Positions 1 to 11,557 of a DNA stretch of 64,000 nucleotides are shown here, one piece after another. The position numbers were made by a program, and so were the translations under genes. The stretch is from Endocalyx cinctus (Eukaryota; Ascomycota; Sordariomycetes; Amphisphaeriales; Apiosporaceae): contig BCKC01000010.1 of NCBI GenBank assembly GCA_001600455.1, positions 1,426,195-1,490,194 of the forward strand, in the 5' to 3' direction. Every line of letters starts with the position of its first letter. The stretch's first letter is position 1. The notes under the pieces were generated by a model. It saw nothing but the letters and a program-made list of their open reading frames with translations, was not told the DNA's origin and did not search any database.

Positions 1-1241
1 GCGCCGTCGTGCCAGGATTCTCCGAATCCATTTCCCCAAAGTTTTTTTATTCTCCTTTCGAATCCGACCCCATATTTATCCACCCATTTTTTTACTCCAA
101 CTTTTCCCAGTCCTACTCTGTTTTGGCTCGGTATCTTCCGTCATACAAATCCGAAGGGGAGAAAAAAAAAAAAAAAAAAAAGAGCCTCTAGGTCGTATTT
201 CGGTATTCGGTTTGCTAGGTATGGACTATACTTGTATTTATACCTGATATATATGTGAGTGCGAGTGTCCAATGTACATCAAATATCTTCTCAAGACTTC
301 TTTCTTCCACATGGGAAATTGTAATTGGCTTCCAGTGCGATATAGTAGTAACCTTGGGATTTCTCCGATACGGAGAGAGATTTATTTGGAGGGAGTCAAG
401 TTACGACTATAGCACATGCCAAAGCGAAAATTTCTATGAGCTTCTGTATTAACTACCTAGGTTAGGTATTCGTCTTCTTGATTTATTTTAGATTACACTT
501 CAGCATGATTTCCGTTAAGACAGGTAACGAGAAGAGGGACATGACGTAATTAGCTATAGCAATGACCTCACCGTCGTGAACCTATACTGTTCAACGCAAA
601 TATACGCGTACCTACTTCTTTATCACCGGCTCCGATAGGAAACGAGAGATTGAGGGTTATTAAAAACAAGCAGCTAGTCAAATAACGATAATCAATCATT
701 GGGTACATCGGTCAACATCAAATCAAGCACTTAGAAGATAGATAGATATAAAAATTATCATGTCCTATTTTCTACATGGTTCCCCCCCCCTCCCTTCCTA
801 TCTCCTCTCCATAATAGGAAAGGGTGAGGAGGAGGGGCTAGAAAAAAAAGACGAGAACTTCGCTTTGAGCTTTAACTACTGATAGCTATAGCAAATGAAA
901 AATTAGAATAAAATAACTTTATGTTAAACACTTTCCTATACTCCCGACCAGTCCAGTTTAATTCCCATCCAGTGCAGTTGATCAGTCAATCAGGTAGCGG
1001 TTCTCTTTCCCGCCCCAGTTCGATACAAAGGAAACCTTCTAGAAAATCAAGGGCAATAAAGTACACCGTAAAAAGCAATGGAAGCCCTCCGAGTTGATGT
1101 AAATGTGGTTGTACAGAAGACCCTTCTAAGGCCTGATATTCGTTTCATCATAAAAAAGTGATTGGCTCCAGACAAATATGTCGCACCGTTCAGTCGTAGA
1201 ATTTCAATAGTAAGAGTGTGAGGTGGGGGGTGTAAGACGTT
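1..1241. other. Intergenic region, no gene seen
   Basis: No open frame here looks like a protein. The stretch is AT-rich with an A-run near 162-181, a C-run at about 783-792 and a CCTAGG-centred palindrome near 454-462. The right end is the 3' flank of the Hpc2-like gene. A gene starting to the left of the window could have its promoter here, but nothing proves it. Confidence 0.6.
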
Positions 1242-3251
1242 TCACAAGCCGCTAAACTTAGGGCTTGTCGGGTGTAGAACATTGTACGAATTGCTGCTGT
1301 TTCCGTTCGTCGATGATTTTAAGAGCGTCGCTTCCCGTTCAGCCTTCTCGCGATCCAGCTGTGCCTTGTCAGCCTTCGTCATACGAGGTTTCCGTGCCAC
1401 GCCACCGCGAGAGCCAGGGCCGCCGGCCGCTCCTTCTTTGGTCGAACGGCTCCGGGCAGCACCACCATTGGTCGTCCGCGCGCCGCCACGGCCGCCGCGA
1501 GAACCACGTCCTCGTTTGGGGGCACCGTCGTTCCTATAATCTGTTAGCAAATTCCGTGGATTTCTAATGATTCTATATAGTAGTAATACGTACTTTCCTG
1601 ATTCCGGCTTCTCGACCTCGGGTACTAGAGGTCCGGAATAGACAAAGAAGCCATCGCGACTGGCGGCGGCTTGCTCTTCCCACAGCATCTCGGAATCGTC
1701 GACAAAGTCGTCGTCTTTGTCGTACTCGTCTTCCTTGAAGTGTCTCTTCTTCTTGGCCGGCTTTCCATCCGCGGGCTTATCCGCGCCGCTCATACCTCCC
1801 ATCTCTACGTTGGAGTCGTCGTTATCCGATTCGTCCACCGACATCTCATCACCCTCGCGGCTGGAGTCATTCTGGGCAAGGGCCGCCGAAGCGGCAGCGA
1901 TACGTGCTTTCCTGGCCTTGTTCTCGGCCTGACGAGGATGGAGCACCTCCCAGCCGTACTGATCCTCCGCCATGCGCATGAAGTTGATATACTTATTTGT
2001 CTCTCCATTAAGGCTGACGTTTAGTACTATAGACGGCACCTCTGTCTCGTTTTCGGATTTTCCAAAATCGAGAATGGATCGCCCCGACGTTTCCGGTGCC
2101 GGAGCTAGGTTTTCCTTCGTAGCATTAATACGAGGCGACGAAGATGCCGTGCTGTGGTTCTTAGGAGGCGTCCGTTTGGATCCGGCCGCGCCTATGGTGG
2201 TGATAGAACTCGGACGGATCTCAATCTTGGGTGCGGCAGTGAGCGAAAAGACGGGAGCGGCCTTCTTGGCCTCGGCCGTGGGTGGTTTAGGTGCCGGAGG
2301 AGGCGCAAAATCTTTTCGGAACGGGTTAGGCGACGCAGGAAGCGAATTTGAATCTTGCTGGGGTCGTGACTGCGTTTGGGATGGTGTTTGATGTAGGTTA
2401 TGTGCGAAAGTAGTATGTGAAGGGGCTGGAGATATTATGTTCTGCTGTTGCTTCTGTTGCACAGGAGGGTCTATTAGACTTGTGATGGACGGCGAGGCAC
2501 TAGCTCGGTTGACATGATTTGTCGTCGCAGGTCCTCGCGGAGAGCCCATCGGATTAGAGTAGTCACGGGTTACCATCGTTTCTCTAATCGGATCGTAGTT
2601 GGAGGAGCGAATGGGATCGTAATTTGTCCCACTTGTCCTCGAGGGCGGCATGCTCGGTCGTGGCGGGGGCTGGTGGTATTGGTGTGGTGGCTCAGGTTCA
2701 GCATTTAGTATGTTAGACATAGAACCAGGCAATGAGTCACGTTTTTTCTCCTTCGGTGGCATAGCCTCTAATTTGCCGTTTGTTGTGGTAGTGGTTGTCG
2801 TTGTCATTTCGGTAATTTTGACCTGTCGAGTGGTACCACTAGTCTGAGCCCCGGCCGAGGTTCCAACGCTGACGGCTCTTGATCTAGGTTCGCTGCCAGC
2901 CGTTTCCTCTTCCATGGCGACGGCAATCTTCCGTTTCCTTTGCGCAGGCGGAGCATTAGGATCCTTGGGCTTCCTCACGCGCTTCACTTTCTCGGCGCCA
3001 TCTTCGGGGTTCACGCTGTTCCTCTTATTAACCCTAGCGCCAGGTTTGGGACCGGGTTTCCGTCGCGGTAAACCATCTTTCGTCAGCATGGGATTTCCAG
3101 AGCCATCGTATCTGAAATTTGTAGAGTCGACAACAATTTCATCAAGTTCTCCACCTTTAGCTCTGTTGTATCCGGAAGGAGAATTGGGCACCGACAACAT
3201 GGAAGGTGGATCTGACAACTCCGGAGAGGAGCTGTCCCGCATCATAGCCAT
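1242..3251 (-). CDS. HPC2: Hpc2/ubinuclein-family protein, HIR histone chaperone subunit
   Basis: Predicted 649 residues from two exons, 3251..1594 and 1533..1242. The 60-bp intron (GTACGT donor, GCTAAC branch site, TAG acceptor) has no stop, so an unspliced reading is only 20 residues longer. The protein is mostly disordered and basic. Near residues 40-75 there is an AT-hook-like RRKPGPKPG segment, then Ser/Pro/Gln-rich sequence. The diagnostic part is the Hpc2-related domain at about 503-550, with the acidic YDKDDDFVDDSE core followed by a conserved FFVYSGPLVP block. The C-terminus is Arg/Gly-rich. In yeast Hpc2 is part of the HIR complex, which deposits H3-H4 independently of replication and represses histone genes; ubinuclein is the animal counterpart. 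Length fits yeast Hpc2 (about 625 residues). The start ATG opens a plausible N-terminus. Family assignment rests on this one domain. Confidence 0.85.
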   Translation of the reverse strand: MAMMRDSSSPELSDPPSMLSVPNSPSGYNRAKGGELDEIVVDSTNFRYDGSGNPMLTKDGLPRRKPGPKPGARVNKRNSVNPEDGAEKVKRVRKPKDPNAPPAQRKRKIAVAMEEETAGSEPRSRAVSVGTSAGAQTSGTTRQVKITEMTTTTTTTTNGKLEAMPPKEKKRDSLPGSMSNILNAEPEPPHQYHQPPPRPSMPPSRTSGTNYDPIRSSNYDPIRETMVTRDYSNPMGSPRGPATTNHVNRASASPSITSLIDPPVQQKQQQNIISPAPSHTTFAHNLHQTPSQTQSRPQQDSNSLPASPNPFRKDFAPPPAPKPPTAEAKKAAPVFSLTAAPKIEIRPSSITTIGAAGSKRTPPKNHSTASSSPRINATKENLAPAPETSGRSILDFGKSENETEVPSIVLNVSLNGETNKYINFMRMAEDQYGWEVLHPRQAENKARKARIAAASAALAQNDSSREGDEMSVDESDNDDSNVEMGGMSGADKPADGKPAKKKRHFKEDEYDKDDDFVDDSEMLWEEQAAASRDGFFVYSGPLVPEVEKPESGKYVLLLYRIIRNPRNLLTDYRNDGAPKRGRGSRGGRGGARTTNGGAARSRSTKEGAAGGPGSRGGVARKPRMTKADKAQLDREKAEREATLLKSSTNGNSSNSYNVLHPTSPKFSGL

Positions 3252-5241
3252 TTCCTCCCTTCCCCTCTATAATACCACGAAAATAAATGAACAAACGAAA
3301 GCCAATGCGACGTGGTTATCTGCAAGTGACTTTGATGCGGATGAGTTTCGTTGGAAGTTATGCGATCAGCCAAGTAAAATTAAATCGTGGGTTTGATGTG
3401 GTGTTTCTATACCGATGCACAGTTGTGTTGTGTTATGTTGAGTTATTAAAAAGAATGCATTCGTTAATGTTGATAATGATGATGATGATGATGAAGATGG
3501 ATGGTTGTGGGGGAGTTGAGTATATAAATAAACAAATGTCCAGAATAATCCCTTCAAAAAAAAAAAAAAAAGACAATGGGTGTTTTTGACAATAGTTTCG
3601 ATTGTCTCGTATTGTGTAGGCGGATACACAGCGAATACACAATGAAATAATAGATCAGGCGAAGAATGCACTTCCTGTATTGTCGGTGAATGCGGCTGGA
3701 GAAATTGGAGAGTTTGGATTGGATGATGAAGATGATGGTAAATGGTAATAATGACAATGAATGAAATAATAGGTAATAATAATAATAGGATAACGTGACT
3801 GGAGACTATGCGTTATTGGTATTTGCCGACCGATAAATGTCAAATAAGAGACAAGTTCCTCCTATTTAATCAGATTTCTGCTAATTAATTCCTGAATGGA
3901 CCGAGAATAAAAGAATAGTGGAGAAGTGCAAGCTGCTGGGTTATTTCAGTTGGCTTGGCCTGAAAAAAAAGTTGGTAGCAGAAGTAGGTCATAAGTAATA
4001 AAAATAATACCTAATGCTGGTACGTGCGTTTATTATGAGATTTGCAGAAATAATAAACCTCAACTCCACGATTATTTTTTTTTTTAGGTCTTCGTTGAAA
4101 AAAAAGATCGCGAGATGCACGATTAGAAAATAATTTCTCAGACAAGTTTCCGAAAATTTGATGATATAATGAATGGATTCAGTTGATCTAAATCATCAAA
4201 TCTAATATATCAACCTTTGATATAAAAGATGCAAATAAAAAAAGAATGAAAAGATTTAATTTATCGATGAATTTAGATGGATTAATTTTTATCAACTGTA
4301 TCCTTTGTGTGTTGTGTTGTGTTGTGTAGAAAAGAGGAAAAGTGATGAGAAAAAGGGAAAGATTTGGGTGTATGGGAATTGACGCGAAAGTTGAATAAAA
4401 AAAAGGTTACGACTTTTTTTTTAGAGAGAGAGAGAAATGAGAATTTGGTACGGTAATGAATTATATCTAATGGGGCAATGGAACCATTACCTTATTATTT
4501 ATTGTCTCGTCGGAAATTTTATTATGTACTGAAAAAGAAGACGAATAGAAACAACTAAGACTAGGCTGGGATCATGATTAGATTACTCTACAGTACTTCA
4601 AAGGAAAAGGGTAGGTATAGGTAATAGGTATAGGCGTAGGTAGACAGATATGAGAATAAACGAACGGGAAGGGAAAACGGAAAACGGAAAAGAGAAGGGG
4701 GTGCGTATATGTAGTGCGTTATGCTAGGTTAGGTGTTATAAATGGGTATATCTAGTTAATTAATGATTATGGGGGTATGGGTATGGGAATAAGCAGGAAT
4801 TCAAAGAAAGAGAGAAAGGGGAATAGGATAGTATAGAGAGGGAGAGAGATGAGGTAGAGAGGGAGAAGGGGAGAGGGAGGGGGCGTGTGGAAATGGGAAT
4901 GGGAAAATTCAGTAGGCAAGGTATCAAAATGGTAAAAATTAGAGGAAAAGTCAAAAGAACAAGAGAGAGAGAGAAAAAAAAAATTAGCATGGTCATGATG
5001 CTGCGACCGGGGATACGTACCTGGCAGTAATGAAAATCTTCTGTCTTATGCTCTCGCTGGGGTAGGTAAGGTAGATACGCAGTAGTCAAAATTATAGTAC
5101 CAAATAAGAATAAGAAAAGATGGGATGGATGATATGCGTAATGTACCTTTTAAGTGGATAGGTGCCTTGAGTAACCTAAAAGAGGAATGACAACTAAGCA
5201 AAAGAAGGGGGGAGGGGAACGTGAGGTTATATGTAAAAAGG

Positions 5242-5261
5242 GTATTGTATTGTATTGTATT
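5242..5261. repeat. (GTATT)4 microsatellite
   Basis: Four perfect copies of the pentamer GTATT lie in the spacer upstream of the Rba50-like gene. It is a simple sequence repeat with no evident function. Confidence 0.9.
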
Positions 5262-6005
5262 AATCCTTGAGTATACTACCTACGAGTAGGTATAAGGTGT
5301 ATATACCTAGTATTCAGGTAAATATCATATCGAACTTTTTATCAAGTTAATAGTTGTATACTAGTAAAGTGTAACACAACAGATACTATTGAGGTACAAG
5401 GAGCACAAGAGAGAGATACAAGAAGTACAAGAGATACAAAAGATACGAGAGGATACGGAGTACTACGTAGTGTATACTACAATTAAATGATACCGAAAGA
5501 AGTAATAGTAAGGTTAGTTTATTATCTCCTTGAAGGTTTAAAACGTGATTCGCACTGTATAAGGAATCGGAGGATGAGGAGGTCTTGGCGTTGTAAGGTA
5601 AGAAATTCTAGAAATTAGATTGTTTTTATTTTTTTATTTATCTTTTATTTATCTTTTTTGAAGTGTAACGTGATGTAAATATCGGTCATTATTAAATAAG
5701 AATAGTAATTGGCTGAGCAAGAAATGGGGGGGGGGGTGTGGAAGGGGTTTGCCGAACCGAACTATCGGCAAAGGGGGTCTTTTTGGGTCGCGTAGATGTA
5801 CGGTGGAGAAGGGCCATGCAGGTTATCGCATCTCGGGAACATAAAAAGAAGATATAGCGTACACGTACATGATTGTTGGCAGTTTTAAGTGGGTCCAGCC
5901 GCAACTTTAAGGTAAGATAGCCGCGAATGGACAAGGGGTTTATTTAATTATATTCTTGTATTCTAGTATCAATCTCCTGTATTCTCTATATATATTTTAC
6001 TATGC

Positions 6006-6027
6006 AAGTAAGTAAGTAAGTAAGTAA
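6006..6027. repeat. (AAGT)n microsatellite
   Basis: Five copies of AAGT plus a partial one, in AT-rich intergenic DNA about 1 kb upstream of the Rba50-like gene. Simple repeat only. Confidence 0.9.
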
Positions 6028-6984
6028 ATATGTGTTGAATGGATTGATTTACTGAGTTATGGAGCTAATTACTTCACTAAATAAATATCATGATTGAACT
6101 AGTCTGTATGTTTCGGTTACTTGCTGTCAAAGAAGTAGAAAATCTACTTACTTAAAACTACCAGAGTAAATACTTAAGTACCTACTTGAGTACTTTTCAA
6201 ATACTAAATAATAAATAATTGAACTTTAAGAATGCCGGTAATTAATTACTTGTGACATGTAGTTACGCGTGATCAGACAGTAATGGATATATATACATAC
6301 TACCTAGACCTTTCGGCAAACAGGTAGCATATACTTGAGTTAATATACTATGGATATAGGAGATGAAACAGATGATTAAATTGAAACGTGTCAGGCATTG
6401 ACTCAAAATATAATTTAACTGTTTAGTATCTTTTATTTTGTTTTATTTCGTTGTTTTCTACACTAACAAGTTTTTATGTTTCATCTTTGTTCCTAAGGGA
6501 CAGGGGGGTGAGATACAATTCCTGATTGGCTTCAATAAGCGATAACGCGCCTAAGCGCTTCATCCTTGATTGTTAATTTTGCTTTTGTCCTAAAAAAGGT
6601 TGAAACGGTCTTCATCAAATCCCGGCAAGTCGGAGTTAAGCCACATGCTACGCTACTCGATAAGCTAGTCCACTCTAATACAAGTAGGAAGGGACACACG
6701 CTAGTCCAGAAAATCTCCTGGGCTTAATTTTTTTATTTTTTATTTTTTTATTTTTCTATTTCTTTTTTTAGGAGGGGTACAAACCAAAAAAAAAAAAAAA
6801 AAAATCGTCATCTCACTTATTTTGTAATCATACCTCATCTATGTAAAAATAAATAAATCATAGCCACATCACGGCAGAGCAGCTCAGCCTAACTCATAAC
6901 TAAAGAAAGGAAAATAGAGAAATCATCCAATAAATCAGATAGAGTATAATACAATTCTTCGAAAGAGCAATAATCCCTACAATC

Positions 6985-8505
6985 ATGAATTCCGACTTCT
7001 TAATCCTCGATATCAAAGAAAAAGAAACGACGGAGCCTAAACTTCCCTCCTTCCCACAACTTAATCCTACTGCGACATCATCCTCCTCGGCAACCGGATT
7101 TCCCGAACACAAGAAACGAGGGACGAGAATATCATCCTTTAAACAAAAGCAACAACAGAAGAAGAGCGGCGCTGGCGGTATCTTATCCAACGAGGAAAAA
7201 GCTAGGACAACCGTATTCGTCGGGCCTTCAAAACAACCATTGATCGATGAAAATAATAATAACAATGCTAAGAGAACCGACGACGATAATGGCGCGCGAC
7301 AAGAAAAGCCATCGACGACTAATAAAAAAACGTCGTCGGGCACAAATGAAATGCGACAACGCCAAATAATCGATCGCGAAAATAACGAGAGGCTAGCTTC
7401 CATGTCCCCCCAAGAGATCGAAGAAGCTCGTCAAGAATTATTTAAAGGCCTCGATCCCTCTATTCTAGATATGCTACTGAAGCGTGCCAATATCGAAGAT
7501 GGGGGTTCCTTATCGGCGACAACAAATCAAGCAGAATTTTCTGCCCAAGAAGAAAATAATATACCCGAGATACGTATAGACGATACTTCATCTAGTATCC
7601 CCCTTATGTCTAAGACGACGACGACAACGGAGGAAGGAAATAATGAGGAAGGGGAAGAAAAAGTAGTACAAACCAAATCAAATAAGCCCGCCAAATCCGT
7701 TCATTTCGCACCTTCTGTTACGGATGAAACAGAAAACGTCGAAGCGGTAGACGTTGAAACCGACACCATTCCACCAACAACAGCATCAGCAGAAACTGAC
7801 TCAACGACGACAACAACAACAACAACTGCTACTACTACTACCCCCTCCTCGTCCTCATCCGATTCCGCATCCGCGCCCAAACCACACTGGCCCCATCCCC
7901 CGGCCTCCAAGGACCTGCCCCTCGACCCGAACGACCCGGACTTCCTCGAAGCGCTGCACGCGAAATACTTCCCGTCCCTCCCCGCCGACCCGACCAAGCT
8001 AGCGTGGATGGCGCCGATCCCGACGCCCGGCAGCCCGGCCGACTACGACAGCCCGTACCACCCTTCGCACCTCTCCCTCCCCCTGTCGACCCTCCGCTTC
8101 TCCTTCCGCGGCGCCCTCCTGCCGCCCCGCGTCTCGCGCGCCGTGCCCGTCTCCAAGGGACTCCACCACCACGCCGAGGCGCCCGAGGCCGCGGGGTACA
8201 CCGTCGCCGAGCTCTCCAGGCTCGCCCGGAGCGCCGTCCCCGGCCAGCGGTGCGTCGCGTACCAGACCCTCGGGCGCGTCCTCTTTCGTTTGGGGAGAGG
8301 AGAATTCGGGAAGGCGGGCGAGGACGGCGTCGCCGACGGGATTTGGGGTCAGGTCCTGCAGGGGAGGGCGCTCGAGAGCTTGGCGGAGGAGGCGGCGACG
8401 GAGGAAGGCGCGGGGCATAGGAGCGCGAGGACTTTTGCGATAGAGGCTTTGTGGTTATTAGAGAAGGGGGGGTGGAAGGAGAAGTGGGCGAAGGTGAAGA
8501 GGTGA
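6985..8505 (+). CDS. RBA50: RPAP1/Rba50-like RNA polymerase II-associated protein
   Basis: Single exon, 506 residues. The N-terminal half is low complexity, but residues about 122-172 carry the RPAP1 N-terminal signature (RQRQIIDREN, then SPQEIEEARQELFKGLDPSILD and a helix). Residues about 335-430 match the RPAP1 C-terminal region (WMAPIPTPGSPADYDSPYHPS, LRFSFRGALLPP, then VAYQTLGRVLFRLGRGEFG). Family members help assemble RNA polymerase II and bring it into the nucleus, linking the Rpb3 subcomplex to GTPases of the GPN type. Yeast Rba50 is about 439 residues and human RPAP1 about 1390, so this is the short fungal form. Base composition changes sharply inside the gene: A/T-ending codons dominate up to about 7860, G/C-ending ones after it. 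A Thr run sits at the boundary. The frame stays open throughout. Confidence 0.9.
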   Translation: MNSDFLILDIKEKETTEPKLPSFPQLNPTATSSSSATGFPEHKKRGTRISSFKQKQQQKKSGAGGILSNEEKARTTVFVGPSKQPLIDENNNNNAKRTDDDNGARQEKPSTTNKKTSSGTNEMRQRQIIDRENNERLASMSPQEIEEARQELFKGLDPSILDMLLKRANIEDGGSLSATTNQAEFSAQEENNIPEIRIDDTSSSIPLMSKTTTTTEEGNNEEGEEKVVQTKSNKPAKSVHFAPSVTDETENVEAVDVETDTIPPTTASAETDSTTTTTTTTATTTTPSSSSSDSASAPKPHWPHPPASKDLPLDPNDPDFLEALHAKYFPSLPADPTKLAWMAPIPTPGSPADYDSPYHPSHLSLPLSTLRFSFRGALLPPRVSRAVPVSKGLHHHAEAPEAAGYTVAELSRLARSAVPGQRCVAYQTLGRVLFRLGRGEFGKAGEDGVADGIWGQVLQGRALESLAEEAATEEGAGHRSARTFAIEALWLLEKGGWKEKWAKVKR

Positions 8506-10158
8506 GGTGGGTTTTGGTTTGAAGTTGTAATATGCTGAAGAGAGAGATGGGGGAGAATAACCTCGTTCTTTTTTAAGTTGATGGTATTCATATTGATGAG
8601 TATATATGTTGTGGATAATAGAGAAGATGAAATATTGTGTCTCTCTTCTTAGATCAAGGAATAGTTAGGTGAGACTGACTGCCTTATGAATATGACTATA
8701 TATTGATATACCCCTTCTCTGTGAACATAACTTACGTCAATAACAATGCATGTGAACTAATATAACCGAATCTCAAAAGCTGCCCAGGTGGCTTGCAAAC
8801 GATCTCCATCATCTTGTCACTACCTGCCCTGTGCTCTGCTGTGCTGTGCAAGTCTTCATGCATTTATTTTTCTATTTCGCTTTGTACTTTACGATAATTC
8901 CAAGTATCTTTCTTTATCTGCCTCACCGCCTTACTCAATTTTAACTACGAGTTACTTTAGTTAACATTAACCACAAGCCAAACACCGACCCTCCCTCTCT
9001 GATTCTCTATCTCTACGTGTTTGTCTCTTGTCTCATCACTTTCCCTCGCGATATGATATCCTCACAGTTCATCTTAGGGGAAAAAACAAACAGATAGTGA
9101 TAAAAAGAGAGAGAAGAGGGAAGTTTGCGATATCTTTTCTCAGTTATATCCCTCATATTTTTGGTTATGTTTGTTCGCATTTTTTAATGTTTTGATACAT
9201 GATAAAACGAGAGGAAAAAAACTAAAAAAAAAAAATAATAAAATTTTGGGAGAAACTGTTTTCCCTCCCATGAACTACTTCTTCTTCTCTTTCCTTTTTT
9301 TGCTGTCTTCATCCTTGCTCGCTTGCTCACTTTCTCTCACTATTTTTGTATCCTCCTTCTTTCTTTTTTTTGCCTGATTTATTTTCCTTCTCCCCTTTTT
9401 TTTTCCCTTCGGCATTGGGATATAACATACCCACCCCACATTCATGTGCTGTCTGTAATGGGAACAGATTCTTAAAATGATACCGCCCATGCTTAAAAAC
9501 GTAAATATGTTTGTTTGTTTGTAATGAAAGTGATGAAAAGTTAGGTGAAGAAAAATAAGGAGGGAGGGAAAAAAAAACATAGTGGCTTCAATGAGTTTTT
9601 TTTTTTTACCTAACATAATAAGAGAAGAAATAAAAAAAAAGGAATAGAAATTGAGAAGATAAAAACAACAAGAGGGAAAAAAAAAGAAAGAGGTCCCTTT
9701 TTGCCTCTTTTCGTCTACTACCATACACAGTTTACAGCATCGTCTTTTTGTTTTTTTCCCCTGCCTCGATCACCTCAACTGGGATTGTTTCCAGGGAAGA
9801 AAACTTGTACAAGGAGAGAAGAAAAAGCCCTTTCGTTCATATTCAAAGAACACCGTGAACCACTACCAATGAATTTAACAACCACACATTCCTTCTCCCT
9901 TTTTTTGTTGGATCTTTCTTTTTTTTTTCTCCGTCAAAAACGAGAGAAGACTAAGTAGTAGTAGTAAACAGTGCTTCCAAAGACAACGCCCCCCCTTTTT
10001 CATTATAATGCCACGAAAGAAAGAAAAAAAGACCGTGACGCTCGTGCTGGTAGAGTTTGGATCGAAATATGTTTTGTATGTTGTGAGCGGGAAATAAAAA
10101 GGGGTGACCACGGAGAGGATCGGTAGTAAGTCGGTACTGGGAGGTAGTATTTTTGTAT
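8506..10158. other. 1.65-kb convergent intergenic region
   Basis: The region lies between the 3' ends of the Rba50-like (+) and Vps74 (-) genes. It contains many T-runs and A-runs and pyrimidine-rich tracts, especially 9171-9950. Several open frames exist only because the sequence is Phe/Lys-rich low complexity. I see no gene; the ends are probably 3' UTRs. Confidence 0.6.
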
Positions 10159-11557
10159 CTAGAGTAAGGAGTCGAGACGGGTGAAGACGCTAAGACAGGC
10201 GGCAACGACCTCAAGCTGAAGTTCCTTATCTTTACCTTGGTTCACCTCCTACATAAGAGAAAAAAGAAACTTGTTAGTGATATAATCCTTGTTGAAAAAG
10301 TCATGATTTATTTTGTATGCTTACGTCGGTGATGACCTGCGCGATATTGGCGCCAATTCCAGTGGAGCTAGCCTTCCGGCCGAAGGGCCACTGGGAGTAC
10401 TCGGCGAGGAGCTCGTCGGTCTGGGTGAAGGCGCGCTCGCGGGCCTCGTGGCCGAGGGTGCTCAGGGCGTTCTCGAGCACGTTGGCGGCGTAGGCGGCGC
10501 AGACCATCGAGATGGTCCGGACGTACCTGAACTCGAGGTTCTCGGGCAGGAACTGCGAGTTGGGGAGCACGACGGTGCGCTGGGTCAGCACGTTCCTGAC
10601 GCGCCGCCGGATCTCGTCCTTCGCCCCGCCGTCCACCATCGGGTGCGTCGCCATGTCGAACAGCAGGAAGTTCCGCTTCTCGGTCCGGAGGATGCCCTTG
10701 TCCACGAGGCCCTTGCACAACCGCTCGCGTACCTGCTTCAGCTGGTATCCGATCTTCATCAAGTTCCAGGTCTCGCCTAAGAAAAAAGGACTTTAGTGTT
10801 AGTAAGAGAATAAGGAGGAGGGGGGAAATAGACTAGGTAAATTTAGAGTAAACTAATATGTTTACTAAAAGAGGATAATTTTTTTGGTGTGCATCGACAG
10901 TTTCCTTTTTTCTTTGTTTTACGTACCACTCAATAAATCGATCCACGACGCCACGCTCATCTTCTCGCTCTGCTTCATCATCTTCAATGTTTCATCTAAT
11001 AGGACCTCACCGGTGAGGGTATCGTCGATGACCTCGATGACGCGATCTGCTAAGGGGAATCTCCGCCGGGAAGGGTCTTTCTGCATGCTGATACGGCCTC
11101 GGAAGGCCAGCTCGAGAACGATGCAACCACGTAAGGCATAGCTGATGTTATCGTTCCAAAATGATAGGTAACCCTGTTGATTGGGGACGATGGAAGTTTA
11201 GTCAAGTTGTACGGCTTATTGGGGGGTGATGTCGTCACCAAGGGGGTTGTGAAGAAAGAAAGTAGATAGATAGATAGATTTTTTTTTGTCTCGTACCTGC
11301 TTATCCTTAAGACCTAACAGTATAACTTCTTCCATAAGGGTAAGTTTAGGTTGTTTGCTTCTTTCGGCGCTTTCGCTGATATCGCGGGGGTCGAAGGCGA
11401 TCTTGTGACCGTTCTCGCTGCTCTCGTAACTCGTTTCAGGGGCGCTATCGCGAATACCTTGGGAAGAATGAGATCGACCGGCGGCACCATTACTAGATTC
11501 GCCGTCGTTCGCAGCTCCTCCTCCGCCTCCACGGCGTCTCGTCAACCCCGACGACAT
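10159..11557 (-). CDS. VPS74: Vps74/GOLPH3 (GPP34) Golgi phosphoprotein
   Basis: Four exons, 11557..11297, 11173..10927, 10776..10325 and 10248..10159, give 349 residues, matching yeast Vps74 (345). Introns are 123, 150 and 76 bp and all junctions keep the frame. The basic N-terminus (LTRRR) precedes a Gly/Ser-rich linker, then the full GPP34 fold: [43 protein letters not shown] helices and a C-terminal end of FTRLDSLL. W93 and R102 align by spacing with the PI4P-binding Trp and first Arg of human GOLPH3. The protein binds PI4P on Golgi membranes and, as a tetramer, keeps glycosyltransferases in the Golgi by binding their cytosolic tails and COPI. It would thus act on enzymes like the GH47 mannosidase encoded at 43.1 kb. 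Assignment is secure. Confidence 0.97.

Larger units (their letters stand above)
3252..6984. other. 3.7-kb intergenic region, low complexity, no gene seen
   Basis: The space lies between two divergent genes (Hpc2-like to the left on -, Rba50-like to the right on +), so both promoters must be here. It is AT-rich and packed with short repeats: a GAT run near 3474-3495, GTGTT copies near 4305-4327, GTATT copies at 5242-5261, degenerate GATACAAGA-type copies near 5394-5460, AAGT copies at 6006-6027 and A/T homopolymers. No frame has recognisable protein character. Confidence 0.6.

Noticed and set aside
10313..10780. 155-residue frame opposite VPS74 exon 3
   Set aside because: Shadow of a strongly conserved Vps74 exon.
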